The position numbers and the translations under genes were made by a program. Shown one piece after another: positions 1-8,924 of a stretch of 42,234 nt of DNA (position 1 is the stretch's first letter; every line of letters begins with the position of its first letter). The notes beneath the pieces are model-generated. The model had not been told where the DNA came from and did no database searches. It saw nothing but the letters and a program-made list of their open reading frames with translations. This stretch comes from Pseudomonadota bacterium. Lineage in GTDB: Bacteria > Pseudomonadota > Alphaproteobacteria > Rhodobacterales > Rhodobacteraceae. Location of the stretch: assembly GCA_963205235.1 (NCBI GenBank), contig CAUJIP010000011.1, forward strand, positions 1 through 42,234. Reading direction: 5' to 3'.

Positions 1-81
1 GGGGGGATCATCGCGGTCATCCTGGCCAATATCGTGGCCTATTTCCTGATGCGCGGCATTGGCCGGCATCTGGACACGTGA
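1..81 (+). CDS. Polyol ABC transporter permease, C-terminal fragment (SmoF-like)
   Basis: Only the last 26 codons and the TGA are in the window; the gene begins upstream. The visible tail has a hydrophobic run (IIAVILANIVAYFLMRGIG) that looks like a final transmembrane helix, followed by a short polar end. It is followed after 10 bases by a second permease in the same direction. Binding-protein-dependent sugar and polyol transporters usually have two inner-membrane permeases, so this is most likely the first of the pair (SmoF/MtlF type). The family assignment rests mainly on position, since 26 residues carry little signal. Confidence 0.7.
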   Translation, partial: GGIIAVILANIVAYFLMRGIGRHLDT

Positions 82-91
82 AGGAGCAGCC

Positions 92-922
92 ATGGCCCGC
101 GCAATTTCCGCACAACGCAAGCTGATCACGACCATCGCCGCGTGGGCGGTCGCGCTGATCATCTTCTTCCCCGTCTTCTGGATGATCCTTACCAGCTTCA
201 AGACCGAAGCCAGTGCCGTTGCCATGCCGCCGGAATTCCTGTCCGCCGACTGGACACTGGACAACTATGCCGAGGTCTGGGCCCGGTCGGATTATCCGCG
301 CTTCTTCTGGAACTCGGTCGTCATCTCGGTCGGCTCCACGCTTCTGGGCCTTGTCATCGCGGTCCCCGCCGCCTGGGCCATGGCCTTCGTGCCGGGCCGC
401 AAGACCAAGGATCTTCTGATGTGGATGCTGTCCACCAAGATGATGCCCGCCGTCGCCGTGATGATCCCGCTTTACCTTCTGTTTCTCAAGCTTGGCCTGA
501 TCGACACCAAGATCGGCCTTGTGATCGCGCTGATGCTGATGAACCTGCCGATCATTGTCTGGATGCTTTACACCTACTTCAAGGAAATCCCCGGCGAAAT
601 CCTGGAGGCCGCGCGCATGGACGGCGCAGGATTGTGGAGCGAGATCCTTCATGTCCTGACCCCGATGGCGCTGCCGGGGCTTGCCTCGACCTGCCTTCTG
701 AACATCATCCTGGCCTGGAACGAGGCGTTCTGGACCATCGTGCTGACCACCACCAAGGCGGCCCCGCTCTCGGCTTTCATCGCCAGCTTTTCGGCACCGC
801 AGGGCCTTTTCTACGCAAAACTCTCGGCGGCATCGGCCATGGCCATCCTGCCGATCCTGATCCTTGGCTGGTTCAGCCAGAAACAACTCGTCCGCGGCCT
901 GACCTTTGGCGCGGTGAAATGA
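92..922 (+). CDS. smoG: Polyol (sorbitol/mannitol) ABC transporter permease SmoG-like
   Basis: A 276-residue inner-membrane permease of the MalG/SmoG type. About six hydrophobic segments are visible, beginning with [17 protein letters not shown] near the N-terminus. The cytoplasmic coupling loop [20 protein letters not shown] lies in the C-terminal half and is the EAA motif that docks on the ATPase. The ATG at 92 was chosen because AAGGAG (81-86) precedes it at normal spacing; an in-frame extension to 59 would run into the previous gene. The next gene, the ATPase, starts 7 bases after the stop. The neighbours smoK, smoS and mtlK argue for polyol import. Substrate specificity is inferred from context. 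Confidence 0.9.
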   Translation: MARAISAQRKLITTIAAWAVALIIFFPVFWMILTSFKTEASAVAMPPEFLSADWTLDNYAEVWARSDYPRFFWNSVVISVGSTLLGLVIAVPAAWAMAFVPGRKTKDLLMWMLSTKMMPAVAVMIPLYLLFLKLGLIDTKIGLVIALMLMNLPIIVWMLYTYFKEIPGEILEAARMDGAGLWSEILHVLTPMALPGLASTCLLNIILAWNEAFWTIVLTTTKAAPLSAFIASFSAPQGLFYAKLSAASAMAILPILILGWFSQKQLVRGLTFGAVK

Positions 923-929
923 GGGCAAC

Positions 930-1919
930 ATGGGCAAGATAGAACTTCGTCAGGTCCGCAAGTCGTTTGGCGAGGTGGACGTCATTCCGGGCATCGACCT
1001 GGATATCGAGGACGGCGAATTCGTGGTCTTCGTCGGCCCGTCCGGCTGCGGAAAATCCACGCTTCTGCGCCTGATCGCAGGGCTGGAGGATACCAGTTCG
1101 GGCAGCATCGTGATCGACGGCAAGGACGCAACCGACTTGCCCCCGGCCAAGCGGGGTCTGGCAATGGTGTTCCAGTCCTATGCGCTTTACCCGCATATGA
1201 CGGTCAGGAAGAACATCGCCTTCCCGCTGAAAATGGCCGGCATGCCCGAAGCCGAGCAGACCGTCCGCATCGAACGCGCGGCATCGGTCCTGAACCTGTC
1301 CAACTACCTTGACCGCCGCCCCGGCCAGCTTTCCGGTGGCCAGCGCCAGCGCGTCGCCATCGGCCGCGCCATCGTGCGCGAACCGGCGGCGTTCCTGTTT
1401 GACGAACCCCTGTCGAACCTTGACGCCGCCCTGCGCGTCGGCATGCGGCAGGAGATTTCGGAACTTCACCAGTCGCTGAAGACCACGATGATCTATGTCA
1501 CCCATGATCAGGTCGAGGCGATGACCATGGCCGACAAGATCGTCGTGCTGAACGCGGGGAACATCGAACAGGTCGGCTCTCCCCTTACGCTTTACCACAC
1601 GCCGAAGAACCTGTTCGTCGCGGGTTTCATCGGCAGCCCCAAGATGAACTTCATCCAGGGGGCCGAGGCCGCCAAGCACAGTGCCCATACCATCGGCATC
1701 CGCCCCGAACACATCACTGTCGGTGATGGCCCGTGGGAAGGCGTGGTGGGCCTGTCGGAACATCTTGGCTCGGACAGCTTCATCAAGGTCGATGTGGCAG
1801 GCCTTGGCATCATCAACGTCCGGGGACCCGGCGAATTAAACGTCCACCACGGCGACCGGATCAAGCTTGCCCCCGCCGGCAAGATCCACAGGTTTGATGC
1901 GAACGGGTTGGCGCTATGA
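930..1919 (+). CDS. smoK: Polyol ABC transporter ATP-binding protein SmoK
   Basis: A 329-residue ATPase of the MalK/UgpC/SmoK class that powers polyol import at the inner membrane. Visible motifs are Walker [10 protein letters not shown] (36-44), Q-loop Gln82, signature LSGGQ (134-138), Walker B FLFDEP (155-160), D-loop SNLDA and switch His192 (THDQVEA). Residues after about 235 form the TOBE-type regulatory domain typical of this class. The stop overlaps the start of the following dehydrogenase by four bases (ATGA, 1916-1919), so the two are translationally coupled. The polyol assignment comes from the downstream sorbitol and mannitol dehydrogenases. Confidence 0.93.
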   Translation: MGKIELRQVRKSFGEVDVIPGIDLDIEDGEFVVFVGPSGCGKSTLLRLIAGLEDTSSGSIVIDGKDATDLPPAKRGLAMVFQSYALYPHMTVRKNIAFPLKMAGMPEAEQTVRIERAASVLNLSNYLDRRPGQLSGGQRQRVAIGRAIVREPAAFLFDEPLSNLDAALRVGMRQEISELHQSLKTTMIYVTHDQVEAMTMADKIVVLNAGNIEQVGSPLTLYHTPKNLFVAGFIGSPKMNFIQGAEAAKHSAHTIGIRPEHITVGDGPWEGVVGLSEHLGSDSFIKVDVAGLGIINVRGPGELNVHHGDRIKLAPAGKIHRFDANGLAL

Positions 1920-2683
1920 GGCTGCACGGAAAGACCGCCCTGATCACCGGGGCTGCCCGTGGCATCGGCCTGGCCTTCGCCCGCGCCTATCTGGCCGAGG
2001 GGGCCGAAGTGGCGATTGCCGACATCAATCTTGAGGCGGCGAAAAAGGCGGCTGAAGGGCTGGGGCCGAAAGCCCACGCCATCGCGCTGGACGTGACAAG
2101 GCAGGACAGCATCGACGCGGCCTTTGCCGAAGCCGTTCAGAAGATGGGAAAACTTGACATCCTGATCAACAACGCCGCCCTGTTCAGCGCCGCCCCCATC
2201 GCGGAAATCACCCGCGCCGATTATGACAAGCTGTTCGCCGTCAACGTGGCGGGCACCCTGTTCTGCCTGCAGGCCGCCGCGCGCCACATGATCCCGCGCG
2301 GCACCGGCACGATCATCAACATGGCCTCTCAGGCCGGTCGGCGGGGTGAGGGGTTGGTTGCCGTCTACTGCGCCACCAAGGCCGCCGTCATCAGCCTGAC
2401 TCAATCCGCAGGCCTTGGCCTGATCCAGCACGGGATCAACGTCAACGCCATCGCGCCGGGCGTGGTGGACGGCGAACATTGGGACGGGGTCGACGCCTTT
2501 TTCGCGAAATACGAAGGCAAGCCCCTTGGCCAGAAAAAGCGTGAGGTGGGAAGCGCCGTCCCCTTTGGCCGGATGGGCAGCGCCGACGACCTCACCGGCA
2601 TGGCGATCTTTCTTGCCACGGACGAAGCGAAATACATCGTCGCCCAGTGCTTCGGCGTGGACGGCGGCAACTGGATGGCCTGA
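1916..2683 (+). CDS. smoS: Sorbitol dehydrogenase SmoS (short-chain dehydrogenase)
   Basis: A 255-residue classical short-chain dehydrogenase, predicted to oxidise D-sorbitol (and similar polyols) to the ketose with NAD. The cofactor glycine motif TGAARGIG is at residues 11-18, NNA at 85-87, catalytic Ser138 and the YxxxK pair Tyr151/Lys155. An acidic residue after the second strand (AIADIN) favours NAD over NADP. The length and N-terminal sequence fit the SmoS family known from Rhodobacter sphaeroides. It overlaps smoK by 4 bases, and its stop is directly followed by the mtlK start. Confidence 0.92.
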   Translation: MRLHGKTALITGAARGIGLAFARAYLAEGAEVAIADINLEAAKKAAEGLGPKAHAIALDVTRQDSIDAAFAEAVQKMGKLDILINNAALFSAAPIAEITRADYDKLFAVNVAGTLFCLQAAARHMIPRGTGTIINMASQAGRRGEGLVAVYCATKAAVISLTQSAGLGLIQHGINVNAIAPGVVDGEHWDGVDAFFAKYEGKPLGQKKREVGSAVPFGRMGSADDLTGMAIFLATDEAKYIVAQCFGVDGGNWMA

Positions 2684-4111
2684 ATGAAACCGACGCTCCC
2701 CTCTTATGATCGCCAGAAACTGACTCCCGGCATTGTCCATATCGGGCTGGGCAACTTTCACCGCGCCCACATGGCCGTTTACCTCGACGATCTGTTCGCC
2801 AAGGGTCTCTGCCACGACTGGGCGATCCTTGGTGCCGGGGTGCGTGAAGGTGACGCGCGGATGCGCGATGCGCTGAAGGCGCAGGATTGCCTTTCGACCG
2901 TCATCGAACTTGACCCCAAGGGCAAATCCGCCCGCAGGATCGGGTCGATGATCGACTTTCTGCCGGTGGAACCCGACAACGCCGCCCTCATCGCCGCGAT
3001 GATCCGCCCCGAAATCCGCATCGTCAGCCTGACCGTCACCGAGGGCGGCTATTTCATCAACCCGGCGACCGGGGCTTTCGACCCGGCGCACCCGGAAATC
3101 CAGGCCGATGCCGCGACCCCGCATCGCACCGCATTCGGCGCGATCATCGCCGCGCTGAAGGCCCGCCGCGCCGCTGGCACCCCGCCCTTCACCGTCATGT
3201 CCTGCGACAACCTTCCCGGCAATGGCCATGTCACCGAGGATGCCGTCGTGGGCCTTGCCCGTCTGTCCGACCCGGCCTTGGCAGATTGGATCAAGGCCAA
3301 TGTCGCCTTCCCGAACGGCATGGTCGACCGGATCACCCCCGCCACCGGCCCCCGCGAACGCGCGATGGCCGCCAGTTTCGGCCTTGCCGACGACCCGGTT
3401 CCGGTGACCTGCGAACCCTTCCGGCAATGGGTGCTTGAGGACAACTTCCCCGCAGGCCGCCCCGCCTTTGAAGCCGTCGGCGTCACCCTGACCCCGCATG
3501 TCCACGCTTTCGAGATGATGAAGATCCGCATCCTGAACGGCGGCCATGCGACCATCGCCTATCCCGGCGGGCTGATGGACGTGGAATATGTCCACGAAGC
3601 CATGGCGCACCCCCTTATCCTTGGCCTGCTGAACAAGGTCGAGACCGAGGAGATCATCCCCTACATCCCACCGGTCCCCGATACCGATCTGGGCGACTAT
3701 TACCGCCTGATCGTGGACCGCTTCAGTAACCCGGAGGTCGCCGACACCGAACGTCGCCTCTGCCTTGACGGCTCGAACCGGCAGCCGAAATTCATCGTCC
3801 CCTCGATCCGCGACGCGCTGGCGGCTGGTGGCTCGGTCGAAGGCCTCGCGCTGGTGTCGGCGCTCTGGTGCCGGTATTGCGAAGGCACCACGGATAGCGG
3901 CACCGTGATCCCGCCAAACGACCCGAATTGGGCCGAACTTACCGCCCTCGCCACCAAGGCCCGCCACGACCCTGCCGCATGGCTGGGCATGACGGCGGTC
4001 TACGGCGACCTTGGCCAGAACCCGACCTTCGCCGGGGCTTTCATCCGCCACCTGACAGCCCTGTGGTCAAAGGGTACCAAGGCGGTACTGGAGGGGTATC
4101 TGGGGGGGTAG
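2684..4111 (+). CDS. mtlK: Mannitol 2-dehydrogenase MtlK
   Basis: A 475-residue polyol-specific long-chain dehydrogenase that oxidises D-mannitol to D-fructose with NAD. The N-terminal cofactor region begins at HIGLGNFHRAH. The family active-site motif KIRILNGGHA starts at Lys280, the expected catalytic lysine of the K-x-x-x-x-N-x-x-H motif. The length is typical. The start codon follows the smoS stop without a spacer, so it is the last visible gene of the smo operon. The 143 bases after it hold no recognised gene or strong terminator. Confidence 0.92.
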   Translation: MKPTLPSYDRQKLTPGIVHIGLGNFHRAHMAVYLDDLFAKGLCHDWAILGAGVREGDARMRDALKAQDCLSTVIELDPKGKSARRIGSMIDFLPVEPDNAALIAAMIRPEIRIVSLTVTEGGYFINPATGAFDPAHPEIQADAATPHRTAFGAIIAALKARRAAGTPPFTVMSCDNLPGNGHVTEDAVVGLARLSDPALADWIKANVAFPNGMVDRITPATGPRERAMAASFGLADDPVPVTCEPFRQWVLEDNFPAGRPAFEAVGVTLTPHVHAFEMMKIRILNGGHATIAYPGGLMDVEYVHEAMAHPLILGLLNKVETEEIIPYIPPVPDTDLGDYYRLIVDRFSNPEVADTERRLCLDGSNRQPKFIVPSIRDALAAGGSVEGLALVSALWCRYCEGTTDSGTVIPPNDPNWAELTALATKARHDPAAWLGMTAVYGDLGQNPTFAGAFIRHLTALWSKGTKAVLEGYLGG

Positions 4112-4254
4112 GGGGTCAGAGGATCATCGGACCTTGCGCGACCAATCAACCGTTTGCGGATCAGATCCACCCAGGAAATCTGCCGCATCGGCATTGATCG
4201 ATCACGCCATGCGCAGCATATGTTAGGGCAGTCCCAACCCGGAAGGCCCGTCAG

Positions 4255-5457
4255 ATGAAGCTGGATTTCAGAAAGATCTCCGATGCCTTTCTGTCTGAAA
4301 TAACTGGCTTCGTGACAAGCATTCCCTTTCTGGGAACCGCAGCCCAAACGGCCTTCCGCTCGTCAATCGAGGTGGCAAGCGCGCTCAACACCTTTGGAAC
4401 AGTGTCGGTGGCGGATGGCTCGGCGGACGAATTCCTTCATCAGCATCCGCTGACCCTGGCCACGCTGTACGACCGAGAAACGCTTCTGTCCCGCAGCCTG
4501 CCCTATGTCGAAGTGGCGAACTTCGCCGACGCGGTTGCTGACAAGCGCCCGGTCCCGATTGCCCTGACCGAAGTTCCGGGCCAGTTCCGGCTGGACGCCT
4601 TTGCCGATCCGCATGTCGAGGCCCTGCGCGAGGCCGGGCTTGCCCGGTTGAAGAAAGTCGGCAGGGTCCGTCGCAGCTCGGACATCATCCGCGTCGAAGA
4701 TATTGCCTTCGACGGCACAACCGCCACCCTGCAAATCAAAAAGGCGCGATACTGGGATCAGGCGCGTTCAAACCTGATCCTGGATTTCCAGCCCGACCCT
4801 GCGGTGCCGACGATCCGTCAGGCACTTCTGCAGGAAAGCCCCGGCCATCTGCCCAAACTGGCCGACAAGCGGCTGGCCAACACGCTGGGCGTGACGATCC
4901 TTGTTTTCTACCTGGACCCACAGGGAAAACTTGCCCCGTTCATCATCCCCCGAAGCCGGCACACTGCCGTTCACAACCGCGGCCAATGGTCAGACAGCGC
5001 CTCGGGTGCCGCCGAGTGGCCGGAACACCCGGACGGGCTTGAGGTCAACTTCGAGAATTACATCATGGATGACGTCTACAAAGAGCTGAAGGAAGAGATC
5101 GGCCTGGAAAAGGCCGACCTGTCCTTTGTTGCCCCGCTGGCGATCTGCCGGGAATTGGCGCGGGCCGGAAAGCCGCAGATGTTCTTCATCGGCTTCACCA
5201 ATCTTGGTCGCGACCAATTGCTGGCCCGAATGGCCCAGGCCATTCGGCGCGCTAAAGAGAATGACCGGCTTGAGCCGGTCGAGATCGACGACATTCACCG
5301 GCTTCTGCAGGGACCCCGGATCGAAACCCCTGCCGCCGCACAAGAAGCCCTAGTCAAGCTTCGGATCGATACACAATGTGCGGCGTCGTTGCACTATTGC
5401 CTGACGTTCCTGGCGAAGTTTGGCGAAAGGCTTTCGGCTGGACGCTTGGGTGCGTGA
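4255..5457 (+). CDS. Nudix-like hydrolase-fold protein, function unknown
   Basis: A 400-residue soluble protein with no close family I can name. The N-terminal ~200 residues have a short hydrophobic stretch (FVTSIPFLGTA, about 22-32) and no recognised motif. The C-terminal half looks like a Nudix domain: a strand (LGVTILVFYLDPQG), a conserved-looking AVHNRGQWSDSASG loop, then KELKEEIGL (276-284), which matches the core of the Nudix box. The upstream Gly261 and Glu267 of the box are also present, but the spacing to the core is one residue too long. No partner gene is obvious: mtlK ends 143 bases upstream and the next gene is convergent. A hydrolase acting on a nucleoside-diphosphate-linked compound is possible but unproven. 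Confidence 0.7.
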   Translation: MKLDFRKISDAFLSEITGFVTSIPFLGTAAQTAFRSSIEVASALNTFGTVSVADGSADEFLHQHPLTLATLYDRETLLSRSLPYVEVANFADAVADKRPVPIALTEVPGQFRLDAFADPHVEALREAGLARLKKVGRVRRSSDIIRVEDIAFDGTTATLQIKKARYWDQARSNLILDFQPDPAVPTIRQALLQESPGHLPKLADKRLANTLGVTILVFYLDPQGKLAPFIIPRSRHTAVHNRGQWSDSASGAAEWPEHPDGLEVNFENYIMDDVYKELKEEIGLEKADLSFVAPLAICRELARAGKPQMFFIGFTNLGRDQLLARMAQAIRRAKENDRLEPVEIDDIHRLLQGPRIETPAAAQEALVKLRIDTQCAASLHYCLTFLAKFGERLSAGRLGA

Positions 5458-5490
5458 TCGCTTACCGAGGTCGTTCAGGTTTGCTGGCAC

Positions 5491-5514
5491 GGTGCTCTAT
5501 AGCGCACCCTACGA
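5491..5514. repeat. Imperfect palindrome with CCCTAC tail
   Basis: GGTGCTCTATAGCGCACC (5491-5508) is an 18-base imperfect inverted repeat with one non-complementary pair, followed by CTACG. It resembles in form the perfect palindrome at 8891-8910, which also ends in ACCCTAC. It lies 33 bases after the stop of the Nudix-like gene and may act as its terminator or be a small intergenic repeat. Confidence 0.5.
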
Positions 5515-5540
5515 AGTCTCCAACCCGTTAAAAGACCCCT

Positions 5541-5602
5541 AATGTCCACAACCAACCCCTTGATTCCATTGCCTCCAAAATTCTGCCCGCGCGTGGGCAG
5601 AA
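5541..5602. repeat. Terminator-linked intergenic repeat, copy 1
   Basis: This 62-base stretch, starting AATGTCCACA, recurs in diverged form at 9099-9160. Both copies share TGTCCACA, CAACCC, TTGATT and the CTGCCC arm of a hairpin. Both lie just past the 3' end of a leftward gene (the mutase here, cobO there), with the hairpin next to the gene. The hairpin arm is part of the repeat, suggesting a dispersed element that supplies a terminator. Confidence 0.65.
5583..5600 (-). terminator. Terminator of the phosphomannomutase gene
   Basis: CTGCCC-gcgcgt-GGGCAG forms a 6-bp stem. Read on the minus strand, it begins 8 bases after the mutase stop and is followed by AATTTT, a short U-run after transcription. 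It is a plausible intrinsic terminator. Confidence 0.6.
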
Positions 5603-5608
5603 GCCACT

Positions 5609-6976
5609 TCAGCCCCCCTCGATCAGCCGGGTCACCTCGGCCACCCGGCGGGTCAGCCCCTCAGTGTCCCCCCGCGTCTCGATATTCAGCCGCAGGAGGG
5701 GTTCGGTGTTCGAGGCCCGCAGGTTGACCCGCCAGTCGGGAAAGCTCATCGACAGCCCGTCCAGCCGGTCCACCTCGGCCCCCGTCAGCGCCGCCTCGAC
5801 CCGCGCCATCACCGCCGCCGGATCGGGGACGTGAAAGTTGATCTCTCCCGACGAAGGGAACGCCGCCCGCGCCTCGGCCAGAAGATCGGCCAGCGACTGC
5901 CCGGTCCGCCCCATCAGTTCGGCGACCATGAGCCAGGGGATCATCCCGCTGTCGCAGGCCATGAAATCGCGGAAATAATGGTGGGCCGACATCTCGCCCC
6001 CATAGACCGCGCCGGTGTCGCGCAGGGCCCGCTTGAAATATGCATGCCCCGTCCGCGCCCGTTCGGCCCGGCCCCCCATGCGGGCGATGGTGTCGAGGGT
6101 GTTCCATTCGATGCGGGGGTCGTGAACGATCACCGCCCCCGGTTCCTTGGCGAGGAAGACCCGCGCCAGAAGACCCACCACATATTCACCGGGCACGAAC
6201 CTCCCCTGATGGTCAAAGAAGAAACAGCGGTCGAAATCGCCATCCCAGGCCACCCCCATATCCGCCCCCGCCGCGACCACCGCCGCCGCCGTGGCAGGCT
6301 GGTTTTCCGGCAGCAGCGGGTTCGGGATCCCGTTCGGAAAGCTGCCGTCCGGGTCATGGTGCAGCCGGATGAACCCCAGCGGGGCACCCCTTTCCGCCAG
6401 CGCACGGGCCAGCGCATCAAAGGTCGGCCCCGCCGCGCCGTTCCCGGCGTTGACCAGCACCCGCAGGGGCCGCAGCGCCGCGATGTCGATGAAATCCAGC
6501 ACCCGGTCGACATAGGCCGCGCGCGTCTCGGGGGCCGCAGTCACCTTGCCCGCAGCCTCCGGACCGAAACCCCCGCTTTCCGCCAGCGCCCGGATCGCCT
6601 GCATCGTGGTCGCCGGGTCCAGCGGGGCAGACCAGCGCCCAACCAGCTTCATCCCGTTGTAATCCATTGGGTTGTGGCTGGCCGTCACCTCGATCCCACC
6701 GCAGGCCGCGTGGTGAGTGGTCGCGAAATAGACCTCCTCGGTCCCGCAGAGGCTCAGGTCGATCACCTCGACCCCTTCGGCCATCAACCCCCGCGCCACC
6801 GCCCCGGCCAGCGCCTGGGAGGAGGCCCGGCAGTCCCGCCCCAACACCACCCGCTGCGCCTGCAGCACCGCAGCAAAGGCCCGCCCGACGCGGAAAGCCA
6901 CGTCCTCATCCAGCTCCACCCCCAGCCGCCCCCGGATGTCATAGGCCTTGAAACAGGGGAGCGGTCGGTGGGTCAT
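5609..6976 (-). CDS. manB: Phosphomannomutase / phosphoglucomutase
   Basis: A 455-residue alpha-D-phosphohexomutase interconverting mannose-6-P and mannose-1-P (and often the glucose phosphates), supplying sugar nucleotides for exopolysaccharide or LPS. All four family signatures are visible: the phosphoserine loop TASHNP (Ser100), the metal site DGDFDR (Asp245, 247, 249), the sugar-specificity loop GEMS (327-330), and the phosphate-binding RASNTEP near the C-terminus. The ATG at 6976 was preferred over an extension to 7015 because the protein then begins with the usual short lead-in to FKAYDIRG and an AAGGA stands about 8 bases upstream. The gene stands alone, divergent from the next gene. 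Mannose versus glucose preference cannot be read from sequence. Confidence 0.9.
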   Translation of the reverse strand: MTHRPLPCFKAYDIRGRLGVELDEDVAFRVGRAFAAVLQAQRVVLGRDCRASSQALAGAVARGLMAEGVEVIDLSLCGTEEVYFATTHHAACGGIEVTASHNPMDYNGMKLVGRWSAPLDPATTMQAIRALAESGGFGPEAAGKVTAAPETRAAYVDRVLDFIDIAALRPLRVLVNAGNGAAGPTFDALARALAERGAPLGFIRLHHDPDGSFPNGIPNPLLPENQPATAAAVVAAGADMGVAWDGDFDRCFFFDHQGRFVPGEYVVGLLARVFLAKEPGAVIVHDPRIEWNTLDTIARMGGRAERARTGHAYFKRALRDTGAVYGGEMSAHHYFRDFMACDSGMIPWLMVAELMGRTGQSLADLLAEARAAFPSSGEINFHVPDPAAVMARVEAALTGAEVDRLDGLSMSFPDWRVNLRASNTEPLLRLNIETRGDTEGLTRRVAEVTRLIEGG

Positions 6977-7095
6977 CAGGTCATCCTTTCCAGTTCCGCC
7001 CCCTCTATCGCCCAAGCCCCGCGCGCACTCAACTCTTCCTTGCGCGATTGCCCCGACCCGGCCAAGCTGACCGGGTCCCCTTTTCAGGCCAGCCC

Positions 7096-8871
7096 ATGAC
7101 CTTCAAATCCATTGCCGAGTTTCTTGATCCCCAGAACGGCCACCACCCCACGACAGCCGAGCGCAAGCTGATCACGGCCACGCAGGCGGGCGAGACCTGC
7201 TACCTGACCGACAAGGCAAACCCCACCCGCCCCACCGCCAACACCGATGCGACAAGCATCCGGCCCCCCCTCCTCCGCCTTCTGATCCTTGGGGGGACAA
7301 AGGACTGCGGGCTGCATGAACGCGGCGTCCAACTTGTGGGGGGCTGGATCGAAGACCCCCTCGACCTCGCCTTCTGCACCGGCAAAGGCGCGACGGTCCT
7401 GGACTTCTGCCACTTCGAGTTCGAACCCAACCTGACCCAGACCACGCTTCAGCAGCTTAGCCTCGACAACAGCACTTTCCCCGGCCTTATGGCCCAAGGT
7501 GCCCAGATTTCCGGCGGCCTCTTCCTTCAATTCGTAATCGCCACGGGAACAGTCAAAGTGGGTGGCGCAGAGATCGGCGGGCAGTTGGACTGCGAAGGTG
7601 CGAAGTTCGACGGCGGCATTGACAAGAAGGGCGCGCAGCAAAGGGCGCTGAACGCGCAAGGGGTGGAGGTGGGGCAAGACATCTTCCTTCGCTCCGTCAC
7701 CGCCACGGGCACGGTCGATTTGGGAGGCATAAAGATCGGCGGACAGTTGGTTTGCGAGGAAGCGAAGTTCGACGGCGGCAAGGACAAAAAGGGAGCGCAG
7801 CAACGGGCGCTGAATGCGCAAGGGGCAGAGGTGGGGGAAGACCTCTTACTTAGCACCGTAATCGCAACGGGCACGGTCGCTGTGAACGGCGCAAAGATCG
7901 GCGGGGTGTTGACTTGCGAAGGCGCTGAGTTCGACGGCAACGGGGAACGGGCTCTCCACGCCCAGCGGATGCGGGTGACGCAGGGCTTCTTTTTTCGCAA
8001 GGTCAAGAAGGTTAAGGGCCTTGTCGACCTCAACGGGGCGCATGTCGGCGATCTGGTCGATGATGTGAAAAGCTGGCCCACAGGCAAGGATAGTCTGATC
8101 CTTGACGGCTTCACCTATGACCGGATTGCGGGAACCAGCCCCACCACCTTTGCCGCCCGCCGCGATTGGTTGGAGACCGGCTCTCATTGGGAGGGCGACT
8201 TCCGCCCCCAACCCTTTACCCAGCTTGCCCGCGTCCTGCGCCAGATGGGCCATGCGGGCGAGGCGCGGAAGGTGTTGATCGAACACGAGCGGTTGCTTGC
8301 CGCTCATCGCCTCGAATCCGACCGCAAGGATTTCAGGGACGCCGTTGACGGGGGGGAGATGACCAAGGGGGATAGCGGCAAGATCTGGCTTCGGATGCGG
8401 AGCGCTCAACTGTGGTCTTGGCTGACAGGCAAGGTCGCGGGCTATGGCTACGCCCCGCAAAACGCGCTTTATCTGTCGCTGGCCTGCATCGGATTTTCGT
8501 TCTTTGCTTATTCCCTTTTCTGGATGCTTGGGGCGATGGTGCCGACCGATGCGGTGATCCTGACCTCGGCAGAATGGAGGGCTGCTTTTGACGGCAGCGC
8601 GACCGCCCCGGCGCTAGTCTGGGCCGATCCGACGCGATCAGGCCCGGCTACTTCGCATTATGAGACTTACTATTCGCTGGCCTATGCCGTCGACGTCTTC
8701 CTGCCTATCGTCGACCTTGGCCAGCAGTCCACCTGGGGGCAGACCACGGTCACCTGGGCAGGGTGGTTCGCCCGACTTTACACATGGCTGCTAAAAACTG
8801 CAGGTTACGTCATCACCTCGCTCGGCCTTGCCGCCGCGACCGGGATTATCCAGCGTAACCAGCCCGATTGA
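7096..8871 (+). CDS. Repeat-containing membrane protein with two C-terminal transmembrane segments
   Basis: A 591-residue protein of unknown function. The central region carries repeats of the form G-A-x-(I/V)-G-G-x-L, suggesting a beta-solenoid like pentapeptide-repeat proteins. Two 54-residue units begin at bases 7492 and 7654, a third shortened to 48 residues at 7816 and a degenerate fourth at 7960. The C-terminal third has a basic linker and two hydrophobic segments at about 456-482 (ALYLSLACIGFSFFAYSLFW) and 560-585, so the solenoid probably sits on one face of the inner membrane. The ATG at 7096 was chosen over 7048 because the earlier stretch is low-complexity and proline-rich. Similar solenoid-plus-membrane proteins are often labelled membrane-associated oxidoreductases, but no cofactor motif is seen here. 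Confidence 0.8.
   Translation: MTFKSIAEFLDPQNGHHPTTAERKLITATQAGETCYLTDKANPTRPTANTDATSIRPPLLRLLILGGTKDCGLHERGVQLVGGWIEDPLDLAFCTGKGATVLDFCHFEFEPNLTQTTLQQLSLDNSTFPGLMAQGAQISGGLFLQFVIATGTVKVGGAEIGGQLDCEGAKFDGGIDKKGAQQRALNAQGVEVGQDIFLRSVTATGTVDLGGIKIGGQLVCEEAKFDGGKDKKGAQQRALNAQGAEVGEDLLLSTVIATGTVAVNGAKIGGVLTCEGAEFDGNGERALHAQRMRVTQGFFFRKVKKVKGLVDLNGAHVGDLVDDVKSWPTGKDSLILDGFTYDRIAGTSPTTFAARRDWLETGSHWEGDFRPQPFTQLARVLRQMGHAGEARKVLIEHERLLAAHRLESDRKDFRDAVDGGEMTKGDSGKIWLRMRSAQLWSWLTGKVAGYGYAPQNALYLSLACIGFSFFAYSLFWMLGAMVPTDAVILTSAEWRAAFDGSATAPALVWADPTRSGPATSHYETYYSLAYAVDVFLPIVDLGQQSTWGQTTVTWAGWFARLYTWLLKTAGYVITSLGLAAATGIIQRNQPD
7492..7959 (+). repeat. Tandem coding repeats of 162 bp (54 residues)
   Basis: Units start at 7492, 7654 and 7816 with exact 162-base periodicity between the first three starts. 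Each unit begins AQG and contains IGG-x-L-x-C-E and the KFDGG or EFDG block. The first two units end with the identical KKGAQQRALN; the third lacks six residues of this linker. DNA similarity between units 1 and 2 is high, which implies recent duplication or gene conversion. Confidence 0.85.
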
Positions 8872-8890
8872 CCGGGCCTTCCGTTCGAAA

Positions 8891-8914
8891 GGTGGGCAAT
8901 ATTGCCCACCCTAC
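8891..8914. terminator. Perfect 20-bp palindrome with CCCTAC tail
   Basis: GGTGGGCAATATTGCCCACC (8891-8910) is a perfect inverted repeat, followed by CTAC. It sits between the end of the + strand repeat protein (8871) and the end of the - strand lipoprotein (8925), where a bidirectional terminator is expected. No U-run is present on either strand, so it may instead be a dispersed palindromic element related to 5491-5514. Confidence 0.55.
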
Positions 8915-8924
8915 CTTGCCCGCC

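Noticed and set aside
1592-4051. An 819-residue open frame on the minus strand opposite smoK, smoS and mtlK
   Set aside because: It is antisense to three clear genes with catalytic motifs. High-GC codon bias keeps such frames open, and the product is His/Gly/Arg-rich with no family motif.
5831-7099. A 422-residue + strand open frame opposite the mutase
   Set aside because: Composition is Pro/Arg/His-rich with no motif, while the minus strand holds all four mutase signatures.
7492-7959. Regular 162-bp spacing considered as a CRISPR-like or satellite array
   Set aside because: The repeats are in frame inside one gene, a multiple of three, and no spacers vary between short identical units. They are coding repeats.
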